This document shows positions 44,706 through 52,530 of a stretch of DNA of 64,000 nt, piece by piece; position 1 is the stretch's first letter; the number at the start of each line of letters is the position of its first letter. The notes below the pieces were generated by a model, which saw only the letters and a list, made by a program, of their open reading frames with translations, was not told the origin of the DNA and made no database searches. The stretch comes from Streptomyces sp. NBC_00536 (GTDB lineage: Bacteria; Actinomycetota; Actinomycetes; Streptomycetales; Streptomycetaceae), in contig NZ_CP107819.1 of assembly GCF_036346295.1 (NCBI RefSeq), forward strand, positions 7,936,001 through 8,000,000, read 5' to 3'. Made by a program: the position numbers and the translations under genes.

Positions 44706-45437
44706 ATGAGCACGGCCGAGGAGGGACGGCACTGGCCGGACGAGGTCAGTGTCGACAATGCCAGGGCGACGCTGCTCCAGCTCCTCGCCCGGGCCGGGGT
44801 CCCTTCCGATGACGCACGGCACCTGATGGGGCTGCTGGAGGCGGGGGCGCTGGTCCTCGCCTACGAAGAGCTGAGCGGCGGCGGTCGGAGCGCGCCGGGG
44901 GACAAGGGCGAGGCGTACGAGTCGGGCTGGCTCGACGGCGCCGGTGACCTCCTGGAGGACCTCGGCGCCGTCACCGAGCGGACCCTGCTGCGGGTCGTGG
45001 GAGAGGTCGGCCGGTCCGTCCCGGCAGGGGAACGCACCCGGGCCCGGCGCATGGAGGTGGAGCGGGCGCGGGTGGCCCTCACACCGCTGTACCTGTCGTT
45101 CACCGAGCTCTCGGAGCTGGACCCGGAGGTGACCGAAGAGGTGCTCGCCGCCGTCCTGACCACGATGAGCCCCCGTCAGCGGGCCGGGTATCCCGGGCGG
45201 CTGGCGGAGTTCTCCACGGCCCACCGGGTCCGGCTGGAACGGCTGTTCGGCGCGTTCGGACCGGGCAGCAGCATCGCGGTGCACGGCCGCTATTCGCTCG
45301 TCCACTCCGTCACGAGCATCGCCGTACTGGAGCGGCTCGTCACCGCGCCGCAGGCGCTGCGCGAGGAGTGGGACGCCGCGGAGCTGCCGCCCGCCTGGCT
45401 GGACGGCCTGACGAACGCCTGGAACGCCCCGGCCTGA
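44706..45437 (+). CDS. Hypothetical protein, 243 aa, mainly helical
   Basis: Not recognised. The protein is acidic, with a leading region DEVSVDNARATLLQLLARAGVPSDDARHLMGLLEAGALVLAYEEL and a later helical half (EEVLAAVLTTMSPRQRAGYPGRL, RLERLFGAFGPGSSIAVHGRYSL); no signal peptide, cysteine motif or membrane helix. ATG 44706 has the strong site AGGAGGA four bases upstream, which supports real translation. It stands between the tetR-hydrolase operon and the convergent MBL gene. Confidence 0.72.
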   Translation: MSTAEEGRHWPDEVSVDNARATLLQLLARAGVPSDDARHLMGLLEAGALVLAYEELSGGGRSAPGDKGEAYESGWLDGAGDLLEDLGAVTERTLLRVVGEVGRSVPAGERTRARRMEVERARVALTPLYLSFTELSELDPEVTEEVLAAVLTTMSPRQRAGYPGRLAEFSTAHRVRLERLFGAFGPGSSIAVHGRYSLVHSVTSIAVLERLVTAPQALREEWDAAELPPAWLDGLTNAWNAPA

Positions 45438-45479
45438 CGCCGTGTCACCCCGGTCGCGGCCACGAACCCCGCGCGCCGG

Positions 45480-46358
45480 TCAGTGACGCGCGGGCACGAG
45501 CCGGAAGCCGTCGCCGTCGCGCCGCACCAGCCCGGCGGTCGGGGGCGGGAAGTGGCTGCCGAGCAACAGGGTGTCGGTGTCGGCGAGTTCGTCCAGCAGC
45601 CGGGTCCTGGAGCGTACGGCCGCCACCGGATCGATGTCGACGCAACTGCACAGGGCGGGGTCCGCGAGCTGCACCGGGTGGTGCACGCAGTCGCCGGTGA
45701 TGACCGCCGAGTGCGCGCCGCTGTCGAGGCGGACGGCGATCTGCCCCGGGGTGTGACCGGGCATGGGGACGAGGGTGAGGCCGGGCAGGAGCCGTGTACC
45801 GCCCTCCTCGACGTCCACCAGGTCCAGCAGGCCGTGCGCGCGCACCGGTTCGACGGAGTCGTCCAGCATCAGCCGCCGGCTCTCCTCCATGTCCTGCACC
45901 TGCGACCAGTGGGCGTCCTCGGCCGCCGAGGTCACATAGCGGGCGTTCGGGAAGGTGGGCAGCCACGAACCGCCGGGGCCCGGGCGGGTGTTCCACCCCA
46001 CGTGGTCCGCGTGGAGGTGGGTGAGGATCACGTGGTCGATGCTCTCCGACGCGAATCCGGCGGCGGCGAGCCGCTCGAGGTAGGCGGTGTCGAGGTCGTT
46101 CCAGGCCGGGTTGGCGCGGGTCTTGCCGTTGCCGATGCCGGTGTCGACGAGGACGCGCAGCCCGGCGATCTCCAGGGCGAAGGTGTGCACGGACAGCCGG
46201 AGGTGGCCGTCGGGTGCGGCGAAGGACGGCGTCAGCCAGTCGAAACCGGCCACCACCTCGGGAGTCGCTCCGGGCAGCAGCCAGGGGCCGGTGGCCGGGG
46301 GGAGGTCGATCTCGTCGATGCGGTGGACGGCGATGTCGCCGATCTGCCAGTGGGACAC
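45480..46358 (-). CDS. Metallo-beta-lactamase-fold hydrolase
   Basis: A 292-aa zinc hydrolase of the MBL fold. The metal site HLHADHVGWNT is at about residue 112; further ligands are in PMPGHTPGQ (His), TGDCVHHP (Asp) and LLGSHFPPPTAG (His). Lactonases, thioesterases and glyoxalase II are all possible; the length and WxxG-rich N-terminus favour an N-acyl-homoserine lactonase-like or quinone-dioxygenase-like hydrolase, but this is uncertain. GTG 46358 follows AGGAGA. It converges with the hypothetical gene at 44706. Confidence 0.9.
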   Translation of the reverse strand: MSHWQIGDIAVHRIDEIDLPPATGPWLLPGATPEVVAGFDWLTPSFAAPDGHLRLSVHTFALEIAGLRVLVDTGIGNGKTRANPAWNDLDTAYLERLAAAGFASESIDHVILTHLHADHVGWNTRPGPGGSWLPTFPNARYVTSAAEDAHWSQVQDMEESRRLMLDDSVEPVRAHGLLDLVDVEEGGTRLLPGLTLVPMPGHTPGQIAVRLDSGAHSAVITGDCVHHPVQLADPALCSCVDIDPVAAVRSRTRLLDELADTDTLLLGSHFPPPTAGLVRRDGDGFRLVPARH

Positions 46359-46497
46359 GGGAGTTCTCCTGAGCGAGGCGGGTGCGGCCGGGGGAGGGGC
46401 AGTGCGGGGGCGCTGCCGCCACCCCCATGACCGAGGGTAGTGAGCGCGGGGCGAGGAAGATCACCAGGGCCCCGGCCGCCTTCTCTACCCTGGAGCC

Positions 46498-47004
46498 ATG
46501 AACGTGTTCGAGGGCGGCGACGGCCGGTTCCTGGAGATGACCAACGGCGGCACGGCGGTGTTCGTGGACGTGCTGGTCCTCGCCGTGTCCGCGCTGGCCC
46601 GCGAGCCGTGGGACCACCGCTTCGCCGCCCTGCTGACGCTCCAGGACCAGAGCGTGATGGGGCGCGGGGCCGTCGGCTTCGCTCTGGCCGAGCTCGACTG
46701 GGGGGACACGCAGCGGGAGCGGGCCGCGGCCAAGGGCTTCCTGCTGCGCGTCCTCGATCTGGCACTGTCCCGCCACCGGTGGGAGGAGCTGACGTACGAA
46801 CCGGCCCGCGCCGAGGGGCACTTGCGCGCGTACCGCGCACTGGTGGAGGAGTTCGACCCCGCGGGCGCGCGGTCCGGGGCGGGGTCCGGCGCGGGCGTCC
46901 TGCCCGGGCCGCACGAGGCCGCGAGGGCCTCGTGCGTACGGCACCGGGTGCTGGACGGGCTGCCGTTCTGGCAGGGGTGCGTCTTCTGCACGGCCGGGGT
47001 CTGA
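46498..47004 (+). CDS. Hypothetical protein, 168 aa
   Basis: Not recognised. A cytosolic protein with a conserved-looking middle (AREPWDHRFAALLTLQDQSVMGRGAVGFALAELDWGD, RAAAKGFLLRVLDLALSRHRW), an Ala/Gly linker and a C-terminal Cys pair (FWQGCVFCTAGV). Codon use is good. ATG 46498 is preceded by CTGGAGCC; a -10-like TACCCT lies just before, so it could be leaderless. It converges with the CocE-type gene, with four bases between stop codons. Confidence 0.68.
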   Translation: MNVFEGGDGRFLEMTNGGTAVFVDVLVLAVSALAREPWDHRFAALLTLQDQSVMGRGAVGFALAELDWGDTQRERAAAKGFLLRVLDLALSRHRWEELTYEPARAEGHLRAYRALVEEFDPAGARSGAGSGAGVLPGPHEAARASCVRHRVLDGLPFWQGCVFCTAGV

Positions 47005-47008
47005 GGCG

Positions 47009-48739
47009 CTACGCCGCTCCGGGCCCGGGCTCGGAGGCGGGATCCCCCGTGACGGCGGGGAGGACGAGCGCGGACGGATGGTGGAGGGTCACCACGGACG
47101 GCGCGAGGCGGGTGGCCGTCGCCAGGGGTTCGCCGGTGCCGGTGTTGCGGGCGAAGCGGGGGTGCGCGCCACCGCTGATCTGCAGGCGGATCCGGTGGCC
47201 GACGGCGAACTCATGGGCGGTGGAACTCATCGCCACCGTGACCGTGTTGGGGATCGCGGCCGGAGCCGGATCCAGCTCCGGATCCGCAGCCGCTTCCGCA
47301 TCCGGAGCCGCTTCCGCCGCACCGGATCCGGCGGGCCGCAGCCGCCGTATGCCGTCGCAGATGTTCGTGGAGCGGCCCTGGGGGTCCACGTCGCACAGCC
47401 GGGCGAAGACATCGGCGTGGCCCGTGTCCACGGTGACGCGCAGCTCCGCGCTGACCGCCCCGAGGATGCTGACCGGCTCGGTGAGCGGTGCGGTGGTGAA
47501 GGTCAGGACGTCGTCCCTCGCTTCCAGGGCGGTGTTGTCCCGGCCGCCCGCCTTGGGGGAGAGCACGGGCCCGCCGACCGAGGGCGTCGGATCAGCGGGG
47601 TCGTAGCGGAAGGACACCGGTGGTGCGGTATGCGCCGTGGGCCGGGTGTCCAGGGCGCCGCCGTTGCCGGGGTACCAGCGTCGAGCCGCGCCCGCCGGGG
47701 GCCAGTCGGGGAGGTCCTGCCAGGCCTGGCGGCCGCCCACGTGCACCCGCGCCCTGGTCGGCCGCAGGCCCGACGGGTCGTCGCACAGGTGGGCCCGTAG
47801 CCAGGCGAGGCTCTCGGCGAAGACCTCGGGCCAGCCTTGCTGGAGGGCTGAGGTGTGCGTCCACGGCCCCACGAGCAGGGTGGTGTCGCATCCAGCGTTC
47901 CGCAGCCGCTCGTACTGCTGCAGGGTCTGGTCGAGGAGCACGTCGCTCCAGCCGCCGATCAGGCTCGTCGGAACGGTCGTGCGCTCGGCCGCCGCTCCGA
48001 CGTCCGCGCCGTGCCAGTGCGGGTCGGCCGCCTCGGGGTGGGCCATCGCCTCGTCCAGGAGCGGTACGCGTCCGCCGAGGCCGGGTACGTACGCCTCGCC
48101 GAGGGGGAGGGTCCGCATGATCTTGCTCAGGTGGCGTTGCAGCCGCAGGGTGGCGCCCGCGAAGCGCCGGACGCCCCGGTGCTGGTTCGTCATTCCCAGG
48201 GCGACGACCAGCGCGGTTTCGAGGGAGAAAACGCCGCCGGGGTGGAAGAGGGCGTGCGGGTCGTGCAGGCCCACCTGGATCACCATCGCGCGCAGCTCCG
48301 GCGGGGGGTCGAGCGCGAGCGCCCACTGGACGTATCCGAGGTAGCTGGGTCCGATGGTCCCCAGTACGCCGGAGAACCAGGACTGGCGGCGCAGCCAGGC
48401 GACGGTGGCCAGGCCGTCCGCGGCCTCGTTGCGCCAGAGGTGGAACTCGCCGCCGGAGCCGCCGGTCCCGCGGCAGCTCTGCAGGACGACGTGGAACCCC
48501 TGCTCGGCCAGGAGGATGCCGTACATCGGCGCCCAGGGCAGGCCCCGGCCGTACGGCGAGCGGATCAGGAGGGTGGGGAAGTCGCCCTCGTCCAGCGGGA
48601 AGTAATGGTCCGTCAGCAAGGTGCTGCCGTCGGCGGCGGGCACCGCCAGGCGGGTCTCGCAGCCGATGTCGTGGAGCTTGGGAGGAGTGCCCCGGATGGA
48701 GCGCCGCATGAGCCGGGCGGAGAGGGGCGGCTTCGTCAT
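47009..48739 (-). CDS. CocE/NonD-family hydrolase, TetR-controlled
   Basis: A 576-aa alpha/beta hydrolase with C-terminal jelly-roll. The nucleophile is in TIGPSYLGYVQWA (Ser about 125), SYGxG-type; other triad parts are near VPTSLIGGWSDVLL (Asp) and VGPWTHTSA (His). PepX_C is at about 380-575. This family splits acyl esters, cephalosporin side chains, cocaine or X-Pro bonds. ATG 48739 is supported by GAGG four bases away and AGGAA farther up. It is divergent from a tetR, with a 25-bp palindrome between. An Ala/Pro-rich insertion lies at about 480-500 (GC repeats at 47265-47330). Confidence 0.9.
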   Translation of the reverse strand: MTKPPLSARLMRRSIRGTPPKLHDIGCETRLAVPAADGSTLLTDHYFPLDEGDFPTLLIRSPYGRGLPWAPMYGILLAEQGFHVVLQSCRGTGGSGGEFHLWRNEAADGLATVAWLRRQSWFSGVLGTIGPSYLGYVQWALALDPPPELRAMVIQVGLHDPHALFHPGGVFSLETALVVALGMTNQHRGVRRFAGATLRLQRHLSKIMRTLPLGEAYVPGLGGRVPLLDEAMAHPEAADPHWHGADVGAAAERTTVPTSLIGGWSDVLLDQTLQQYERLRNAGCDTTLLVGPWTHTSALQQGWPEVFAESLAWLRAHLCDDPSGLRPTRARVHVGGRQAWQDLPDWPPAGAARRWYPGNGGALDTRPTAHTAPPVSFRYDPADPTPSVGGPVLSPKAGGRDNTALEARDDVLTFTTAPLTEPVSILGAVSAELRVTVDTGHADVFARLCDVDPQGRSTNICDGIRRLRPAGSGAAEAAPDAEAAADPELDPAPAAIPNTVTVAMSSTAHEFAVGHRIRLQISGGAHPRFARNTGTGEPLATATRLAPSVVTLHHPSALVLPAVTGDPASEPGPGAA

Positions 48740-48775
48740 GGTGCCTCGATTCCTGGAGCGGGGGACAGGATCCAT

Positions 48776-48800
48776 CATTCCCGTACGGTGTACGAGAATG
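48776..48800. promoter_or_regulatory. 25-bp TetR operator between CocE hydrolase and tetR
   Basis: A palindrome CATTC-CC-GTAC-GGT-GTAC-GA-GAATG with ten of twelve pairs around a central G. It is 37 bases upstream of the hydrolase ATG and 44 upstream of the tetR ATG. Confidence 0.82.
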
Positions 48801-48843
48801 ATAGCGGATGGTTGGATGGGCCACGGAAGAGAGGAGGGCTGCC

Positions 48844-49674
48844 ATGGCCCGTACAGGCGCACCGGGCGCATCCGGCGGCTCCAGCGGCTCCGGCCGTGAG
48901 GCGGGCGGCCGCGAGACAGGCGGCCGCAAGGGCGGCGACGGGAAAGTCGGTGGCCGCAAGGCCGGTGTGGATCCGGAACTGCTCTGGGCGCAGCCGGAAC
49001 GCCCGCGACTCGGGCGGCCGCCGACGCACAGCCGCGCCGCGATCACCGCGGAGGCGGTGGCCATCGCCGACACGGAGGGCATCGCCGCCGTCACGATGCG
49101 CGCCATCGCGACCCGCATCGGGGCCGGAACGATGTCGCTCTACAGCTATGTCCCGAACAAGGAGACCCTGCTGGAGCTGATGGTCGACCAGGTCAGCGGC
49201 GAGCACCGGATTCCGCCCGAACCCTCCGGCGACTGGCGCGCCGACCTGCGGCAGCTCGCCCACGAACAACGCGCGATGATGCGGAGCCACCCCTGGCTGG
49301 CCGCGGCGCTGCCCTCCCGGCAGACGTTCGGCCCCCACACGCTCGCGGTCCTGGAGTACGCGCTCGGGCTACTCGGCTCCGCCGGGGTGGAGGCCGGGGC
49401 GAGGCTGGAGACCTTCAGCGTGCTCACCGGTTTCGTGGCCAGCCACGTCACCTACGAACTCGCCCATGAGCAGGCGACCGAAGCCGCCGGCCGCGCCGCG
49501 GGCGAACTCGACGCCGCGCAGGCCCGCTACCTCGGGGCCATCGCCGCCACGGGCCGGTATCCCCGCCTCACCGAAGCCATGACGCCGGACACCCGTCACC
49601 CCGCGCCCGCCCCTCAGGCCGTCTTCGACCGGCTCCTCGACCGCATGATCAACGGACTCACCGCGGGGGCGTGA
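48844..49674 (+). CDS. TetR-family transcriptional regulator
   Basis: A 276-aa regulator with a 60-residue Gly/Lys-rich N-terminal extension, then the helix-turn-helix (RAAITAEAVAIADTEGIAAVTMRAIATRIGAGTMSLYSYVPNKETLLELMVDQ, about residues 62-115) and a TetR_C-type ligand domain. ATG 48844 has GAGGAGG six bases upstream; another ATG at 48808 is possible. It is divergent from the CocE hydrolase with a clear palindrome between, so it very likely controls it. Its final 61 bases overlap the convergent araC-type gene. The basic extension may aid DNA binding. Confidence 0.92.
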   Translation: MARTGAPGASGGSSGSGREAGGRETGGRKGGDGKVGGRKAGVDPELLWAQPERPRLGRPPTHSRAAITAEAVAIADTEGIAAVTMRAIATRIGAGTMSLYSYVPNKETLLELMVDQVSGEHRIPPEPSGDWRADLRQLAHEQRAMMRSHPWLAAALPSRQTFGPHTLAVLEYALGLLGSAGVEAGARLETFSVLTGFVASHVTYELAHEQATEAAGRAAGELDAAQARYLGAIAATGRYPRLTEAMTPDTRHPAPAPQAVFDRLLDRMINGLTAGA

Positions 49675-50699
49675 CCGGCGCGGCGCAGGGCGGCGGGGGT
49701 GGTGCCGTACCAGCGGTGGACCGCGCGGCGCAGGGCGCGGGCGTCGGCGTAGCCGCTCCGGACGGCTATCGAGTCGATGCTGAGGTCGGTGCCGTGGAGC
49801 AGCTGGGTGATGTGGGTCCGGCGTACGGTCTCGACCTCGTCGCTCCAGGCGGTGCCGTGTTCGTCCAGCCGGCGCTGGAGGGTCCGGGTGCTGATGGCCA
49901 GGCGGCGCGCCACCGCGGACAGCGTCGGTGTGGCTTCGGCGTAGGCGGAGGCCAGGGCGGTGCGGAAGAGGTCCAGCCAGTCGTGCAGCGGGATCGAGGT
50001 GGCGAGGGTCTGCTCGGCGTGCCGTCGCAGCACGGCCGACAGCCCCGGCTGGATGTACGGGCTCGGGGAGCGGAGGTCCGAGGCGAGGAAGGTGATCGAG
50101 GCGTCCGGGGCTTCGAACTCGATGCTGCGGGTGCCGTACAGCTCGACGAGGTCCTGGTGCCGGCGGGGTGCCTTCGCGGTCAGGGACACGCGTACGGGTA
50201 TGAGGCGGCGCCCGGCGGCTTCGCTGAGGCGGCGCTGGTACAGGCCCATGGCGAAGCCGCGGATGGCGTTGGCCGCCTCATGGGTCAGGTCGGCCCGGTT
50301 GACGTGGGAGACGGTGACCTGGGCGCCGTCCTCGGTGACCCGCAGGGCGTCGGTGCCGGTGTCGGCGACGGCGGCGAAGTACGCCGAGGCGTCCCGGATC
50401 CCTTCGAGCGGTGTGGGCGCGGAGGTGATCAGGTAGTCCCAGATGCCCAGGCTGCCGATGCCCGACGTCTGTGTCAGCGCCACGGACAGATCGGCCCAGG
50501 GGAAATGGGTGGTCGTCAGTTCCGCGATGCGCAGGCCGGTGGCGGAGGGGGTCCGGCACAGGTCGTCGTTGAGGTGCTCGGGGGCCACGCCCAACAGGTG
50601 GGTGTATCCGTGCGGGGGTACGCCGAGCAGACGTGCGGCATTGATGCTCAGGCGGACGAGGGCGGAGGACGTCGTCCCCTGATGTGCGTGCGTGACCAC
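49614..50699 (-). CDS. AraC-family transcriptional regulator (arabinose-binding-domain type, OruR-like)
   Basis: A 361-aa regulator. An N-terminal sensory domain (about residues 15-210) is of the Arabinose_bd/OruR type (GYTHLLGVAPEHLND, ADLSVALTQTSGIGSLGIWDYLI); the C-terminal double helix-turn-helix is ATPTLSAVARRLAISTRTLQRRLDEHGTAWSDEVETVRRTH and LLHGTDLSIDSIAVRSGYADARALRRAVHRWYGTTPAALRR. GTG 50699 is the probable start. Three direct repeats lie 70-120 bases upstream. Its end overlaps tetR. The target genes are unknown. Confidence 0.92.
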   Translation of the reverse strand: MVTHAHQGTTSSALVRLSINAARLLGVPPHGYTHLLGVAPEHLNDDLCRTPSATGLRIAELTTTHFPWADLSVALTQTSGIGSLGIWDYLITSAPTPLEGIRDASAYFAAVADTGTDALRVTEDGAQVTVSHVNRADLTHEAANAIRGFAMGLYQRRLSEAAGRRLIPVRVSLTAKAPRRHQDLVELYGTRSIEFEAPDASITFLASDLRSPSPYIQPGLSAVLRRHAEQTLATSIPLHDWLDLFRTALASAYAEATPTLSAVARRLAISTRTLQRRLDEHGTAWSDEVETVRRTHITQLLHGTDLSIDSIAVRSGYADARALRRAVHRWYGTTPAALRRAGHAPAVSPLIMRSRSRSKTA

Positions 50700-50768
50700 G
50701 GGGGCTGAGCATAGACCAGCACGAAATGCCAGGTGAACGCGGGAACCCGGGGCCTGATGCCCCCATCG

Positions 50769-50816
50769 TGGCGCGGGGAGTCCCCCGGTGGCGCGAGGGG
50801 TCCCCTTGCTGGCGCG
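50769..50816. repeat. Three TGGCGCG direct repeats at 20-21-bp spacing
   Basis: TGGCGCG occurs at 50769, 50789 and 50810, in the gap 50700-50997 upstream of araC. Spacing of two helical turns on one face is typical of AraC-family binding sites. Nothing else is recognised in that 298-base gap. Confidence 0.55.
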
Positions 50817-50997
50817 TGCTGCCCCGGGGCAGGTGCTCTTTCCGGCCATAACGTGGTGACCTCCGACGCGGAGCACGGGAGGTCCCGGCCGGATCGGGGC
50901 TCCCCCACGGGGGTGGGGGGCCGGGATCCGCTGCCGAGGGGCAGTCACCTCCCTTGCTCCGCGCGGGACGGCCACGGGAGGATCAGCCCTACGCGCC

Positions 50998-52392
50998 CTA
51001 CGCGTCCTGCGCGCCCACGGAGCCATCGGCTCCGGCCCGGGCGCTGTCGGGCACCCAGGAGCCGTGCAGACCGGCACTCACCCGGTGGGGCAGGTGGACG
51101 GTGGCGATCCGGTCGAGGCCCGACGCGTCGAGGACCACCAGCTGCGAGGCGTCCTGCTTGAGGTCCGAGACGACGGTGAGCAGATAGCCGTCGTCCTCGC
51201 GGGTGGCTCCGGCCGCGGGGACGAAGAGGGCTTCGCCCGGCATGCGGGCGTCGCCGACCTGGTGGATGCGGCGGGCGCCGGTGGTGCGGTCGTACTTGAC
51301 GATGCCGTAGCCGCCGAAACCCTTCTCGTCGGGGAAGGAGACGGCGTAGTGGTAGCGGTTCTCGGCGCCCAGGTACCGCTCGTTGAGGGTCGGGAACTCC
51401 ACCGGCAGGTCGTCGACGATCCGTTCGTCGACGCAGCCCGCCGTCATGTCGACCACCCAGCGGCGGGTGTAGGAGCGGGAGACGGGCTCGGTGCCGCGCC
51501 CGGGGGCGCCGGTCCACCAGTTCCAGGAGAGCCGGAAGCCCTCGCGGTCCACGGTGGGGCCCTCCAGGACGATGCGGCCCAGGCCGTCCTCGTAGGCGTT
51601 GGCGACGTGCAGCATGTTGCCCGGTTCGATGGAGAACCAGCGGACCTCCCGGGCTTCACCGTTTCCGTTGGCGCCGCGGGGCATGACACCGATGCGGGCG
51701 GGGTGCGGGTCGCTCCAGCCGTAGGGGATGCCCGAGTGCTCGGCGGGATCGAAGGTGACGTTGCCCTCGATGAACACCACGTGGTGGCGGGTGAGGGCGA
51801 AGTCGTGCTTGAGCGAGGCGGTCGCCCCCGGCACCTCGGCGGTGTGGATGATCTCGCCCTTGGCGTCGGCGACGTAATGCACCAGGAAGGGCGGGAAGGG
51901 TGACGACCCGAAGAAATGGAGTTCGCCCGTCACCGGGTCCTCCTTGGGGTGGGCGGTCATCGCCGTGCGCAGCTTGCCGCCGAAGTCGTACGCGCCGACC
52001 GTGTCCAGTTCCGCGGTGAGTTCGAAGGGGAGGTTGGCCTCGCACAGCGCGAGCAGCCGACCGCCGTGCTCGATGATGTGGGTGCCCGCGGCGCTGGCCG
52101 TCAGGTCCGGCCCCTTCTCCGTCATGTACGGGGCACCCTCCAGCGCGGGGGTGTGCACCCAGCGGTTGCGGTACCACTCGGCGCGGCCTTCGCGCAGCCG
52201 GATGCCGTGGACCATGCCGCTGCCCTTGAACCAGTGGGTGGGGGTGACCCCGGGCTTGGGGTTGTGGCCGTTGCGGAACAACCGGCCGGTCAGCTCGGTG
52301 GGCAGGGTGCCCTCGACCGTGAGGCCGGTGGCGGTGACCTCGTTGACGACGGGGGTGAAATGGCCGGTCAGGTAGGGCTTGTCGGCGGTCAT
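50998..52392 (-). CDS. Carotenoid cleavage oxygenase family protein
   Basis: A 464-aa non-haem-iron dioxygenase (RPE65/CCO family) that cleaves a conjugated double bond of carotenoids, apocarotenoids or stilbenes. The four iron-binding histidines are His148 (MTAHPK), His196 (LKHDFAL), His262 (NMLHVANAYE) and His443 (GLHGSWVP), and the N-terminus shows TGRLFRNGHNP. ATG 52392 has GAAGGAG ten bases upstream. No carotenoid biosynthesis genes are nearby. The next gene upstream on the same strand is the Lrp/STAND region; expression may be separate. Confidence 0.95.
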   Translation of the reverse strand: MTADKPYLTGHFTPVVNEVTATGLTVEGTLPTELTGRLFRNGHNPKPGVTPTHWFKGSGMVHGIRLREGRAEWYRNRWVHTPALEGAPYMTEKGPDLTASAAGTHIIEHGGRLLALCEANLPFELTAELDTVGAYDFGGKLRTAMTAHPKEDPVTGELHFFGSSPFPPFLVHYVADAKGEIIHTAEVPGATASLKHDFALTRHHVVFIEGNVTFDPAEHSGIPYGWSDPHPARIGVMPRGANGNGEAREVRWFSIEPGNMLHVANAYEDGLGRIVLEGPTVDREGFRLSWNWWTGAPGRGTEPVSRSYTRRWVVDMTAGCVDERIVDDLPVEFPTLNERYLGAENRYHYAVSFPDEKGFGGYGIVKYDRTTGARRIHQVGDARMPGEALFVPAAGATREDDGYLLTVVSDLKQDASQLVVLDASGLDRIATVHLPHRVSAGLHGSWVPDSARAGADGSVGAQDA

Positions 52393-52530
52393 GAGGGGTT
52401 GCTCCTTCGTGTGCGGTGCAGGAGGTTCATGACGCACAGCCTCGGGCGGGGCGCTGTCCACTATCCAGACCCGGCGGGGGCGGTCACTGTCCACTCCTGT
52501 CCGCACCTGTCCACCGGGTGCCGCTGCCGC

